Below, one piece after another: positions 1-11,335 of a DNA stretch of 64,000 nucleotides; the stretch's first letter is position 1; each line of letters opens with the position of its first letter. Source of the DNA: Isoetes taiwanensis (Eukaryota > Streptophyta > Lycopodiopsida > Isoetales > Isoetaceae). The translations under genes were made by a program, and so were the position numbers. The DNA lies in NCBI GenBank assembly GCA_021234155.1, contig JAJEKV010000047.1, positions 7,281,071-7,345,070 on the forward strand, in the 5' to 3' direction. The notes beneath the pieces were generated by a model, which saw only the letters and a program-made list of their open reading frames with translations, did not search any database and was not told the origin of the DNA.

Positions 1-80
1 TGTTGCTCCTCCTTCTTGTCGCGGGGTTATGGTATAAATCTTCACCCTCATCATCCGAAAGGGGAGGAACTTCCACCATA

Positions 81-948
81 TTAATGTTTGGGGCGTGAGG
101 TCCCATAGCCGTGAAGGCATCCAGTGTAAAGTGAAATTTGGTTCCGCATCACGAAGTCACGAAGGCGTAATAGAGTCTCCGGGCCGGGCTCTAGAGTCTC
201 CCGCCGGAACCGGCGAGCTGGTGCACCTCCGAGGAAGCTCGGTAGAAGTGAAGTCGATGAAATCAGCCATACAATACTCCGCAAGCTCGTAAAAGTACAT
301 GGTCTTTGCGCGCTTGCGTCTAAATCCGCCACCACGTGATACGCCCGGATAATATCATCCAAGAGAAGGTATTCCTCGCCCCGGTGATAAATAAGCTGGA
401 AGGCCGTCTAACCCACGACAAGCCTATCGATTGGTCGCGGCGCAATGGTAGCTCCTCCGCTAGCTCTTTCCAGCGGGCAAAGTAAGCCCATCCCTATATG
501 CTCGTCATCCCCTCCTCGGAGGATTCCCGGCAGCTTGCCCTTCTCTGCCAAGCAAGGTTTCATCCTCAACGTATTGGTCCATGAGGATGGCTAGAGCTTA
601 AAGTAGCTTCCGAGATTTGCTGCCTCGATCTTTGGACCTTTGGTAGGTGTTTACCCCATCTGGAAGTTTCCCCTTCAAGGCGTCATAAGCATGTGTGTCC
701 CCGCCTAGCATCTGCCGAACTATCTCCCGCTCCAAATACAAGTGGGGAGGATCCCCCAGAGTAATACACAGAGGAAGCATTTCCTCCATGTAAAAGTCAA
801 GGAATCCGGCGTAGTCCGGATGCCGCTGCATATTGGCAAGGAGATCTACGCGTTGGCATAGCAAAGGCTGCAGCAGGTCGAAGGGAACCTGTGGATCCCA
901 TTTCTCTCCATCAAGGTACCAGGCAGCAAGGTCGGCGGCGGCAGCCAT
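81..948 (-). pseudogene. Unidentified degenerate ORF, GC-rich
   Basis: An open frame of 116 residues runs from an ATG at 948 to a stop at 598. It begins Met-Ala-Ala-Ala-Ala and is rich in Leu, Asp and Pro. A second open stretch in a neighbouring frame continues to about 81, so the two may be parts of one decayed coding region. I do not recognise the protein and see no catalytic motif. The setting, GC-rich DNA next to a decayed LINE and an LTR, makes a mobile-element ORF more likely than a host gene. That is inference from context only. Confidence 0.3.
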
Positions 949-1321
949 GGCGCTAGAAGGAAGGAGAGAGGAAAAGAAGCGTTTTAAAATAACCTTACAG
1001 TCCCCTTTTAAACCCTTTTATTAAAGCTGACGTCAGCATTTTATTTTAAATTTAACATAAAAAAAAAACATTAAACTTTTAATTCAAAATAAAAACCTCT
1101 TTATTAATTATCACAAAAAGATATGTACAAATGCGGATCCCCGCAATTAGGCTAAGGTTGCTCCCCCCGTATCCTACGGGCGAGGGCTAAATCCTTAGGC
1201 ATTATGGTGACCCTCTTTGCGTGGATAGCATAAAGGTTGGCATCACCAAAAGTGCTACCAAGTAGGCTTCGGCTGACCTCTTGAGCGCCAAATTACAAAG
1301 GTGCGGAAGCGGAGATCGGTC

Positions 1322-2447
1322 TTAAATTGCCGCGGCGATCTCCCATACCAGCCTCTGAAAAAGGTAGCTTCCTCGATCGGAAGGTCCGTGGACTTCTGAA
1401 ATTTGGCGGATCTCCAATGCCGCGATACCGGTCGGAACCGATGAGGCTTTCATTTGTGGCCCGTGCCCCGACGATGTTGGCACCGTCTTGGCCCCAAAGA
1501 ACCCGGGAGTTATCCACTCTCTGCTGCCTCGGCCGGAGCTGGTCTTCTTCCCAAAAGCCCCGGCGGTCTTTAACTTATCCTTGTATTGACTAGGCCTTAT
1601 ATGGGCAACTCCCTTCCTCCCGAGCTTAATCGGCCGGATCGTCGGTTTTGGGTTCGAGCCACTCCCGGATGCACCTCCTCCTGTTGGTCCTGGCTGATCT
1701 TGTCGGTCCGCTCCTCTTGCTCCAACTTCTCTCGCTCTTCCCGAGCTCTCCTTAGGTCTTCTTGGATCTCGAGCAAAAAAGTTGGGCTGCGACGCGGCGA
1801 TTAAGTTCAGCATTGTGGTACCTTTGTGGTCAAGACCCATATCTATCCGAATAGTTGTCGATAGTCTATGCTGATGTCGGGATTTCTCCCCATACAAAGC
1901 TGTTGGAACCCTCATGCGGTGGTATGGGGAACCTCAATGGCTCGCCATCGATGACGGCAAAGCCGTCCCCGAGGTACGGTACTCCCCTACCCAGGGCTGC
2001 GGTGTGTGGGCCCGCTCAATCTCAGGTGGTGTCGCCCCTCCCCGGCAAAACCCCTAATACGATCGGGCCTCGTCCCCGACATCTTCCTCCTCCGTGATGG
2101 CCTTCCCTGTCGGGAGGATAAAATTTGATGAGCATCATTACCATATCAGGTTGCTCAACAAGGGTATATGGGAGCTGGCGTAGGTTCAGCCGGATGAGGA
2201 ATGGCTCTGAGAAGTGATAGACAGGATATGGAATCCTATCGTTGTTCTCAAACCTATTGACCAGCTCATCCAACAAGATGTCGATGAGGGCTGGGTCAGT
2301 AGCCATGTGCTTGGCAATCATGGCGTAGATCTCCACGATGCTCATGGTGGACGGATCCGGAGCACTCTTGGTGATGGCCATAGGGAATAGTGAGGCGCTG
2401 GCGGCGAAGAGGATGGCTAAGGGGGCGCTAAGATGCACAAGGCACAA
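1322..2447 (-). pseudogene. Unidentified degenerate ORF with charged coiled-coil-like stretch
   Basis: From an ATG near 2379 (upstream in-frame ATG at 2447) the minus strand reads an acidic, helical-looking N-terminus of about 95 residues, then loses frame. Further down, at about 1770-1660, another frame encodes a strongly charged Glu/Arg/Lys/Gln-rich stretch of about 40 residues that looks like a coiled coil, followed by a basic Gly/Pro-rich part. This order (folded N-terminus, coiled coil, basic tail) would fit a gag-like or LINE ORF1-like protein, but no family motif such as a CCHC knuckle is visible. At least two frame changes separate the pieces, so it is not intact. Confidence 0.3.
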
Positions 2448-2519
2448 GGGCGCAAGAGCAAGGTCCTGGTCCGGGGCGATGGCGAGGGCTGCTCAGCGGT
2501 TGAGGGGCTGAAGCAAAAA

Positions 2520-3140
2520 GCAAATGATGTAAAAATGGTTTGCTAAACGGCCAATTAACTTTTAAAATTTCAATTTTTTTCTTTTTCTTTTCCTTATTAA
2601 CTTCAAAATTTTATTATTAAAAAAATTATACGGCGGAAATACGCGCCACATACGGTCGGGCGCCGATGGCATTATACGGGTTTCTGCCTCGACTGGGTGT
2701 CGTCGAAATGCAAGCGGGGCGCCGAGTTGACTGGCGGGCCCGCGTTGACTCGAAGTCCGGACGGGTCGGGCCGACAAAGATTCGAGGCGCGCCGATCTTG
2801 GACCGCAAAGTGACAAAAAGCAAGCGGCCCGAAGTTCATTTTGGGCCCGCCCTTGACCATTTTTCGCCTAGAGTTGACTGTTTTAGGGTAATTCGAGTAC
2901 GCCCAATCCAATGGAGCCATCATCTTTGTCATTTGAGCTACCCACTGGCACCTGCTAGGCCTCCAATCTTGGCCCCTCCACTTCAAGGCTACAATTTCTT
3001 AACTTAACCTAACACCAAGCCAAACAACAAAGAGAACTAACGACGATTGACTTAGCCTCCTCCTAACTACCGTACTACGAAGTTAGTGTTTGGCGGTGCT
3101 ATGATTTCGAACAACCGAAATCACGGCTCGACGATACCTG
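2520..3140. other. Non-coding, W-box-like cluster
   Basis: The first part (2560-2640) is an AT-rich run and the rest is GC-rich. Four TTGAC cores, the element bound by plant WRKY factors, occur at about 2727, 2744, 2854 and 2875, three of them on the plus strand as GTTGACT. No supported gene is present. It may be the regulatory end of a retroelement. Confidence 0.3.
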
Positions 3141-4763
3141 CTGGACGCCCCGGAATATATACGACCCTCGGACGTATACATACGGGACTTTCCCCTCCCA
3201 TGGCGATCATCTCACCATGAGCGGGGGCCCTCCGCCTATTTCGGGCCATCTATGAAATGAGGCTCAAGAAGGACACGAAGGGGTCATTCGCCCACGCCTT
3301 CAATGGGACTCCTAACGTCGGCGGAAGCATGAATACAAGGGTTAGCACACAAAAGACTTAATATACATAAATAACCACCACGAAGGGTGGCGATCCATCC
3401 AAAATACCAACGGCATAGAATATGCATCTAATCCTAAGAAAACACCCAAACCCGAGGTTCTACCCCCCGCCGGACTCCGTGGGGATCGACCGACTACGGG
3501 CCTCAAGAGATCAGCGGACCCGAAGTCTTGGCATGGCGTTGGCTGGCATAGAACATTGGCTAGGGTTGTCCACTCCATCCGCCCCTCGTGCACACACTTT
3601 GCGGATGGGTCAATTCATGCTATGGCTTTGCTATAGCCTTAGGAGACGCATAAACTCGGGGCATCACCCTCGAGCCTACTCCGAGGTTCATGGCCTTTGG
3701 TCCGATGAGGCAGTCGGGGGAAGCGCCCCCTTCCAGAATCACAGTGGTTCCATGGGTGAGCTAGAGAATACGTGCCGCATCAGCGACCCCCGCATCCGTA
3801 CCCAACTTACTCACCCTAAATCTACTCAAAGTGCAAGGTGCTCCATACGGATCACACCTTCCCACCCAGGGAGTGTCAGACCCATACCCGGCCCTCTACG
3901 TGACCGGCTATCAGGCCTAGCCCACTGTAGGAGTCTCAGGAGCCTTGTATGCTCATGCAAGACCCCACCCCTCATGTCACCACTGTGTTCCTTGTCTGGT
4001 GCTAAGCCAGACCATAGCATCTAGGACCCGGTGGGTTCTTGTGGCAGTCAAGAATTAATGGGACTCTACAGGGCGCTATCTAGGAGCATACTACAATACA
4101 CGGTTCAGAGGTCTCTACCCCCCCTTAATCCCCCCGTTTCAGAGTCAGACTAAACAAAGAGCTAACAATCCATCCTTTCAGAGTAGAAACCATAATTGAA
4201 TATAAAGAGTACTTGCTTGTACAAACAAGGGTTAGTTTCTATGATTGAATTACAAAGAGAACAGAGAAAACGGACATAATCACGCTGCTATCTAGAATTC
4301 ACATAGCCACCTACCCGAAGTTCGGCTGGACTCATTCCCATGGGGCCTCCATCTCTCGGGCGGTTGAAGATTCAGCCGTTGTGGCTTCACAGGGGACCCA
4401 CCGGGTATGGTGGTTTCTCGGCAGTGATTGATGGGCTCGGCTCCCCGGCCTTCCTTGGTCGATCTTCGTGAGTCAATCCGGGGATAGGGGTCAAGTTGGC
4501 ATCCAAACTTGGCAATCCCCATGCTGCCCAATCGATTGGGGCAGGTGGCGCCTTCCCAATTGGTAATTAGCCTAATTTCCTAGGTTATAGGTTATTATTA
4601 TTAATGTATTAAATTAGCATAGCTAATTTAATCCTTTGTAAGGTAACCCCCTAGGTTGCAATTAAGTTCCCATACCCCCATGGTAGCGTACCTTTAGGGA
4701 GTGACGTGCTTGTATTTGTACGTGTCCCGTATAGTAGACCGTATAAATACGTGGAACGTCACA
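3141..4763 (-). mobile_element. LTR-A family, divergent copy (solo or truncated LTR)
   Basis: This block aligns along most of its length with the LTR-A copies at 33107-33985, 36286-37728 and 37887-39190. Shared landmarks in order are the CACGAAGGGTGGC segment (near 3380 here), GGCATAGAACA..GGCTAGGG, GCCTAGC.CACTGTAGGAGTC and AATTGGGGCA..GGTGGC. Its right end ATACGTGGAACGTCACA (to 4763) equals the end of the 36286-37728 LTR, where a polypurine tract follows. Here it abuts LINE sequence instead. In element orientation it therefore starts TGTGAC at 4763. No target duplication could be seen, so truncation by recombination is as likely as a simple solo LTR. Confidence 0.6.
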
Positions 4764-7644
4764 TTGGCCATGAAGCAAGCATCCAAGTACTGCTTCAAGG
4801 CAGCGCGTTCCTTCGGTGTATGCACTGGTCTACATCTGTGTGCCTGCACATTCCATAGCGAGAACCACTGGGCTTGCTTGTCTTTCCAGCAGGCTTTGAG
4901 TCGCTGCGGGCCCATCGCCACTGCCAAAGCAAGGTTGGGCAGCCGGGCTTCATCCATAGCCACCACCTTCTGGAAGTAAATAATGTGACGCTCATAAGCA
5001 GCCCTCAGAATGGAAGGAAGCATGTCTCTTGGAGCAAGATCTCGATATGGGACCGTGGATTTCACTCCCGGTGCCCGGGCCAAGAAAGCCTCTGCACTGC
5101 TCTAGATCGCTCCAAGTGGTGAGGGATATCACCGGCCCCCACACTTCTGCCCCATAGAGGAGGACCGGTTCAACCAAGGCCCCGAACAAGTGTGCTCGGT
5201 GACCCCATGCATACTACGCCTCAGGATCGTTGTTTTGCATTGCATACAAGGCTTTCCAAAGATGCAAAGGACCAGAATCGATGGATGCATCCCAAAGGTG
5301 TGGTAGTAGAAAACTCAATGCCCAAATACTTATAAGATCGAGCCACCTCCACTACCGCCCCGGTAAGTGAATGAGGGAAGACGTGGGTGCGGGATGATGG
5401 GACCAAAGAAGACCCTTGTCTTGGCCAAGTTAACTCTCATGTCGCTGAATTGGCGAGAAAGTGTCCAAAGCATCCGTGTGGTGTTGCATGTCCCTCGGGG
5501 TATATGCGAGCAGGTCAACATCATCAAAGATATATGAGTTGCCGGATTATGTGGTGCATCAACCGAAGCGCCCCCCGTTTTCGCCTAGCCATTCTTCTAG
5601 CTGGTCAATGTACAAGCCGAAGAGCTGAAGGGGATAGAGGGCAGTTCCGGGCGCACCCCAATGCTACTAACAACGGCTCCTCGACAAGTGTGAGAGACGA
5701 CCGGAGCAAGCCTCAGATAGTCTCAGATATAGCATTCTCTAAGTCGACGGGGTCCCTAGTCGCCTCAATCTGTCCCACAACTTATCCCGAGGCATTGTGT
5801 CAAAAGCCTTTGCGAAATCCACAAAGCAACAAGCACAAATTTCAAGGCCGATTAGGCTATCCTCTATGAGTGTTCGCAGAGTGAAGATATGGTCAATAGT
5901 AGAATGCCGGGGAAGCCCGCACGCGTCGCCCGCGACTTCTCCATCCTCCTGCCCAAAGTGTCAATCGCCGCTCAAGAATCCCGGCAAGCAACTTGGCAAA
6001 GACAGAACCGACCATAATGGTACGATAGTTGGTCGGGGTGGGGTCCCCCGCTTTGTATATGGGCACAACTCTACGGGTAGTCCAAAGCGGGGAAGCCTTC
6101 TTGCAATGCCCCCGTTGAAGAGTGCTTTGAGAACCGGCACCATTGGGGCCCCGCCCACTTGAGAAGCTCTTCCACAAGATACCATCCAAATCGGCCGCCT
6201 TCGGATTTAGGCGCTATGTGCCCATTATGACATCCCCTTCAAGTAATGACCGCTAGGGCCTGCGTGGAGGTACCGGTGCCCGGCTTCCCATTGGGTCATA
6301 CAACCGCCGCAAGTATCTCACCCATTGTTCCCGGTAATATTTTCCGTGGGTAAGGCAGCTTACTCAAGACCTTTCTCCGTAAGGCCCTAGGGTGGCAGCC
6401 TAGAAGACCAAACATCTTTGGCCGAGTTCGCAAGGTACCGGCTTTCTTGGTCTTGAGGAAGGAGCGGTATTGACGGACGGGCCTGCGGGCGAATGGTGGG
6501 GTCCAAAGACTTGGCGGAGCCATCGTTTCAGCTCCCCGACATTCGCCATCGAACGCTGATTGCTAGGGAAGGTGGTTGCAGCCCCCGTGGATCGCCGAGA
6601 GCGGTCTCTCCCAAAGCATCTGGCCCCCTACCCTCGAAGGAGCCGGTTCACCGGGCCGTCGGGTTGTTGAAGTGTGGGGAGTTAAAAGACTCCCGGCAGC
6701 TCATGCTCAAGCATCCTCGCATAGACCGCATGATCATAGTCCGCACGCTAAACCGTGGTACATGGGGTGTTGGGGCAATGGGTGCTTCGGTTGGCTGCCA
6801 ATCTATCTCGCAAGAAAGGGCTGATGGTCTGAGTCTACTTCACCGCCCCGGCCACCTGCCCCGACATCAATCGCGAAGCGGCGATCAAGTGTAGGCATTG
6901 CTCGTCTGCTAGCACGTAATCCACCACACCGGGTGCGCCCCCTGGTTCTTCCGTTTACAAGTGAAGCGGCTGGAGGACAACCGTATTGTTAGCCCATTGC
7001 AAATGACTGTGTCAAAGATACCGCCCAAAGAACAAAGGCAGGCTGCCCGACCATACCGTGTCACCGGTGTCATCCGACGCCCTTGGCCAAACCATCTGCG
7101 AGGTCCATTTGCAACACATCCTCGCCTAGAGGTGCTAATTTTGGGATCTCGCTCTGCCCGCGGCGCTTGGCATTGAAATCTCCAAGCAACATGACCTTGC
7201 CCAATTGTGCCAGCTGGCGGCAGATGTCATCATATAGATCGACATAGGGCTCTCCGCCGGCCCACATCCAAGCGCGGTGGTAAAGTTGCTCTCAAGATGT
7301 GGGAAGTAGCAAGCCGCCACAAAGAGAGGGCTGCCATCGCCGCTTTCGCAGACTTCGCACCTACTGTGTATTCGTTGTGCATGTCCGCCTTTACAATGGG
7401 GAGACCGATTGGGCCAAGGGCCGCCCGGGTAATAACACGCAATTCCTCCGCGGTCCTCGCTTTCCCTGCACTCATTGAAGACAGAGTAGCGCCGGTATCC
7501 CCGCAAATCAGGTAGCCTCGTGACCAAGATGTTCCCATGTTTCCATGAGGAAGATAAGGTCCATGTCCATGTCGACGGAATTGAGATCGTTCTTTCGCCA
7601 TGGAAAGCCACGGCAATTCCGGGATACCACGCTGGGCGAGGCAC
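4764..7644 (-). mobile_element. Decayed LINE (non-LTR retrotransposon), endonuclease-RT ORF
   Basis: Read on the minus strand, the order is endonuclease (7644-7070), reverse transcriptase (about 6520-5330) and C-terminal region (5189-4764), as in apurinic-type LINEs. The endonuclease part shows the GDFNAK signature of exonuclease-endonuclease-phosphatase folds at about 7190-7150. The RT part shows a VVPIYKAGDP..NYR motif with KLLAGILERRL (about 6100-5970), a KAFDTMPRDKLWDRLRRLG motif A region (about 5815-5755), a C-P-L-S-P remnant near 5650 and an FDDVDLLAYTP catalytic box near 5525. The C-terminal YGAEVWG motif lies near 5150. The reading frame shifts many times and carries stops, so the copy is dead. 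Its 3' end is cut by LTR-A at 4763. It belongs to the same family as the copies at 43495-44382 and 58676-59663. Confidence 0.8.
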
Positions 7645-7649
7645 GATCC

Positions 7650-9160
7650 CTATTTAGTGGCATGCATCGCCACTTCAGGTCCGGTAGTAGTGGTGGTCCT
7701 GGGGGGAGAGGAAGATGTGGATGCCCTCGCCGGGCCGGGCCCCCTCGAGGGGACTCGAGGGGCGGAGTGCTCGCGATCCCTGTTTGGCGGCCTCAATTCA
7801 CAGATCCTTCCCCGGACCAGCCCCCTGGCCCCTCCATGTCTGGCGGGTAGCCCCTCGATTTTGGCCAGCTCGCGCCTTCGGTCTCTTTGCGTGGTTGGGG
7901 TCAAGTCCCGGCCAACGTCTGAGTCCGTCCCCTTCAACTTCCGGCCCCGACGCGGGATGGCCACCCGCCTGCACGCTCTCAACCGGGTGGAAGATGACCA
8001 CCCGGCGTCCGTGGCGCGAATTCCATGACGAAGCCGCCTTTCCAATGGTCGCAGTGCCGGGAACATCATCCGGGTCCAAGATCGCGGTATGAGTCGGAAG
8101 TGAGATGTTCTCCGACTCCTCCGCCGCCTCGCGACTACCACATTGCGGCTCCTGCGCCTCGCTTTCCCGGTTCGGGGGCCTTACCGTGTGTTGGTTGAGG
8201 TGGGTGAGGCATAGGCCGCGGGCGGGCCGGGGTGGTGGCGCCCCGGCGTGATCTCGGGATGTGTCCGCGGCATGTGTTCCGGGTTGGCGTCCGTAGGTTG
8301 GTGGGTTCGCGGGGTTGGTGTGTTCTTTGTTGTGGTTTCTATTCTCCCGAGTGCGGGCTCGGCTCTTGCGGGGGCGTTGTCATGTCTTGCCCTCTCCCGG
8401 CGTGCAATGGCGGAGTTGCTCATGTGCCCCCGGCATGGAGGCCCTTGCCTTCTTTGGGCAACGGCGCCCGAAGCTCTGTAGCTCCCGATCCGTGCTAAAT
8501 CCTTACTCCGGGCTTCGATTACGCACGGCTAGCTTCCAAAGCAGCACGGAATCCTTGTCTCCACCGGTGGCGGCCTCCGCAACCTCGGCAGAGGGCGGCC
8601 TGTGCTCCTCGTGCGTGGCCTTAGCCTCCTCAACCTCGGCACGGATCAGGAGGCAGGGGTTCTGAGTGTCTCTGCTCTACCGGTTCTCGTCCCTCGCCCC
8701 CGGCTTCCATAGCTGCCAACCACGGTGTCTACGCCCCCTCATATCGCAAGCTCCGCTGGTATTCTTGTCTGTCAAATTGTAGCAAGTGGATGCTATCATC
8801 CGCCTCGGCATGACGCGATCCTCCATTACGTGATTCGCCGTTTTTCCGCACCAATCTGCTGCGCAACATCCGAGATGTTATGTTCTCCACTTTCGCCGGG
8901 AGGCCTCGCAAGGCGTGCACCGTTGGCCTCAACCCTCGCCGGATGCGGCTCCAAGGTTCGACCGGGGATTGCGTGTGGCCCGCCTGGCCGGGTCGACCGG
9001 GCCTTGGCTCGGGCCTCCCTCTTCATGGAAGACGTCTCCCCGCTGCCCGAGGCCTCTTCCTTGGTGGCCCCGCTTCATGGTCTTCCCTGAGGGCTCTGCT
9101 GCGGGGGTCAACCCGGTGGTTGGTGTGTTTGGGCCTTCCTGTGATAGGTTGGTGTGGTCT
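7650..9160 (-). pseudogene. Probable LINE ORF1 region (degenerate)
   Basis: This GC-rich stretch lies directly upstream, on the minus strand, of the LINE endonuclease, where ORF1 is expected. A 163-residue open frame (8141-7650) is Arg- and Pro-rich and ends in a Thr-rich stretch. Further open but unrelated-looking pieces reach about 9111. No zinc knuckle or RRM could be read. Assignment rests on position and shared base composition, not on motifs. Confidence 0.35.
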
Positions 9161-9270
9161 AAGGTAGCTCACCAACCAAGTGTGGGTCCACACACGGGAC
9201 TGTGTCTGTGGCCATGACTTGGGGTATGACTTGGGCGACGACTCCTGAATATCTGGTGTGTACCGGCTGC

Positions 9271-9613
9271 CACAAAAACCCTAGCACACAGCCCGGAAAA
9301 GTGCAGATTTGAGCACAGAAACAAAGACAAGCATGCAGGTATCATACACCGTTGGAAAGATCTCTGAACCAGCTTTCCAACAAGCCCAAGCACATAAAAA
9401 TCTGACACCGGATGTGAGATACAAATCCGGTCAAGTGTCTATCGCTTGCCACATAAACCCTAGCACACAGCCCGGAAAAGTGCCAATTTGAGCACAGAAA
9501 CAAAGCCAAGCATGCAGGTACCATACACCGTTGGAAAGATCTCTGAACCAGCTTTCCAACAAGCCCAAGCACATGAAAATCTGACACCGGATGTGAGAGA
9601 TATAACTGATCAA
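9271..9613. repeat. Tandem repeat, about 179-bp unit, two copies
   Basis: The unit starting CACA(A/T)AAACCCTAGCACACAG at 9271 recurs at 9450, a period of 179 bp, with only scattered substitutions. Each unit contains CATACACCGTTGGAAAG and CAGCTTTCCAACAAGCCC. The second copy ends near 9605. The block marks the border between the GC-rich left end and the AT-rich DNA that follows. Confidence 0.85.
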
Positions 9614-9670
9614 AATTCTGCCACCTTCAGAGAGTAAGGATGGCGCCTGCTAGAGAATGCATTTAATGAA

Positions 9671-10030
9671 ATATAGTACGAAATAGCAATATTTTTGCAA
9701 AATTAATATATGCTTACAACACATCTCCCAAACTGATAATAATTGCAGAAAACTATTGTACGATGTAGAACTCGCATAATTAAACATGATACGAAGTAGC
9801 AATGGTTTTTTAGCACATCTTCCAAACTAATAATGATTTCAAAAAACTAATGTACGATGTAGAATTCACTTAATTAAACATGATATAAACTAGCAATGGT
9901 TTTGCAAAATCAATGTCTGCTTGAAAACCATCTTACAAACTAATGATGATTTCTAGAAACTAGTCCAAAATTTAGAATTAGTACCAAAAAAACAATATGA
10001 ACTACTAGTGGTTTTGCAAAACCATGATGG
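9671..10030. repeat. Degenerate tandem repeat, about 95-115-bp unit
   Basis: The phrase (A/T)ACGAA(A/G)TAGCAAT..TTTTGCA recurs at about 9673, 9788, 9882 and 9995, each followed by CAAACT(A/G)AT(A/G)ATGATT and, except the last, by a GTACGATGTAGAA-like segment. That gives three units and the start of a fourth with periods of 115, 94 and 113 bp. No gene is visible in it. Confidence 0.65.
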
Positions 10031-10326
10031 GCACATGATTTTAGTTAATACTGTGAATTGTTGTACAAAAAAATCACATATATACTGGTTCTAATACTGA
10101 TTTTTACTGCAAGTTTATTTTTGGGGGCCTTGTGAGGAGCTCTGCAAGGTGAGGGCAGCCCGCCTGCAAAAGAAATGGGCAGTGTACAGGGGAGGCGCAG
10201 CAATTATTCTAGATCAATGGCCTTCCAATCCTTGGACTGGCTATGTCTAGATAATTTTAGAAGCATAAATTTACCACTAGAATTCGCATTATCTTCTCTT
10301 ATTCTTGGTAGCCTTTTAATATTTGG

Positions 10327-10452
10327 TTATTGTATTTGGTGATGGGGCCTAGTCCCCGGGTTTTAGATGGGCTGTTGCCCTTGCATGTGTCGTCCCATAA
10401 CCCGTTGGGTTCCCGTGGACGTAAAAATTCTTATCTTATCTTATCTTATCTT
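10327..10452 (+). mobile_element. LINE 3' end with (TTATC)n tail
   Basis: The segment carries the family 3' end: GTCCCATAACCCGTTGGGTTCCCGTGGACG followed by TAAAAA and then a run of TTATC repeats (about 10427-10452). The same ending, with other tail units, occurs at 43499-43700 (minus), 57390-57538 (plus) and 58676-58870 (minus). Only the 3' untranslated end is recognisable; the 5' part is truncated. The tail abuts the Harbinger partner ORF. Confidence 0.7.
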
Positions 10453-10459
10453 CTGAGCG

Positions 10460-10994
10460 TAAGGATGTTGGATTACCTATAAGTTTCTTTTCAGATGTAT
10501 ATGAAGCCATGGATTGCTGGTACAGCAAGAAGACCGCTGTCAATCCTACTGGATTGGTGACTGAGTCTTCTATTCCTGCTTCATTTTCTACTCCATTATC
10601 ACGACCAGGTTTGTAGATGTTATTATGCATTTTACTTTCCATGTTCCCTTACTTGAATAGTAACTTTTGTGCGTGACCTGCAGAGGTTACACAGGAAGGC
10701 GAAGATGAGCAAGACAGTCCAGATGGTGCTGACATACAGGGTGACAGTAGTGTAGTTCAACCGGATTATAGCACTGGAAAGAAAAGACAGCGAGTACCAC
10801 GTGGAACAGATGGTTTGGTTAGTATGTTGCAAAAGAGTGAGGAGTCTCAAAGAGAGTGGAGGGAACGACAAGCTGAATTCCAGAACGAATTCAAGAAGCA
10901 AAGTTTGGAAATTGCAGCTAATACTGCCTCTGCACTTCAAGCTATAGCAACAGGATTTCTTCAGCTCGTACAAAACACAAAAACTGCCACATAA
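10460..10994 (+). pseudogene. PIF/Harbinger partner protein (Myb/trihelix-like), 3' two exons
   Basis: Exon A (about 10460-10608) reads into a GT donor at 10609, and exon B (10684-10994, ending TAA) follows an AG acceptor with matching phase (CCA G | AG GTT). Exon B encodes an acidic segment, then KKRQRVPRGTDGL and a charged helix rich in Glu/Gln/Arg (about residues 45-90), ending in a hydrophobic helix. This is the usual C-terminal half of the DNA-binding second protein that PIF/Harbinger elements carry beside the transposase. The N-terminal Myb/SANT part is missing: a LINE tail ends just upstream at 10452. It faces the minus-strand transposase, as is common in the superfamily. Identification rests on layout and context. 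Confidence 0.5.
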
Positions 10995-11335
10995 GAGCTT
11001 CTGGATGCTTAGTTTAGCATGCTTAGTTTGGCAATTCATTTTCCTGACTGTTGTTCAGTTTCATTCATTCATTTGTAGTTCATATTCGTTGCAATTTTTA
11101 TGCAACATGTACTGTACTGTATTGATGTATTGATGCTGACACATGCTGGTATTAAGAAACATATCTTTGTTTCAAAATTTCTTCCCTTGAGCAAAATTTC
11201 TTCCCTGTATCTTTGTTTGTTTCTGTTAATGACAGTCAAGATAACGTCAATGGTGCTTGATAATACAGATCTGAAGCATGCAATTGTTGTTGTGAATGTG
11301 TATGAGGTTATCCTCTTCCGTAACAGGAATAGTTC

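Noticed and set aside
1322-1915. A host gene with a Gly/Ser-rich protein
   Set aside because: The frame holds a coiled-coil-like stretch only when read in another frame, and no splice model links it to neighbours.
3422-4024. A 200-residue plus-strand frame
   Set aside because: It lies inside the LTR-A copy, and the homologous LTRs at 36.3-39.2 kb do not keep the frame.
6493-8665. Long plus-strand open frames in the GC-rich left end
   Set aside because: They lie opposite LINE coding sequence in DNA with few AT-rich stops and show no motifs.
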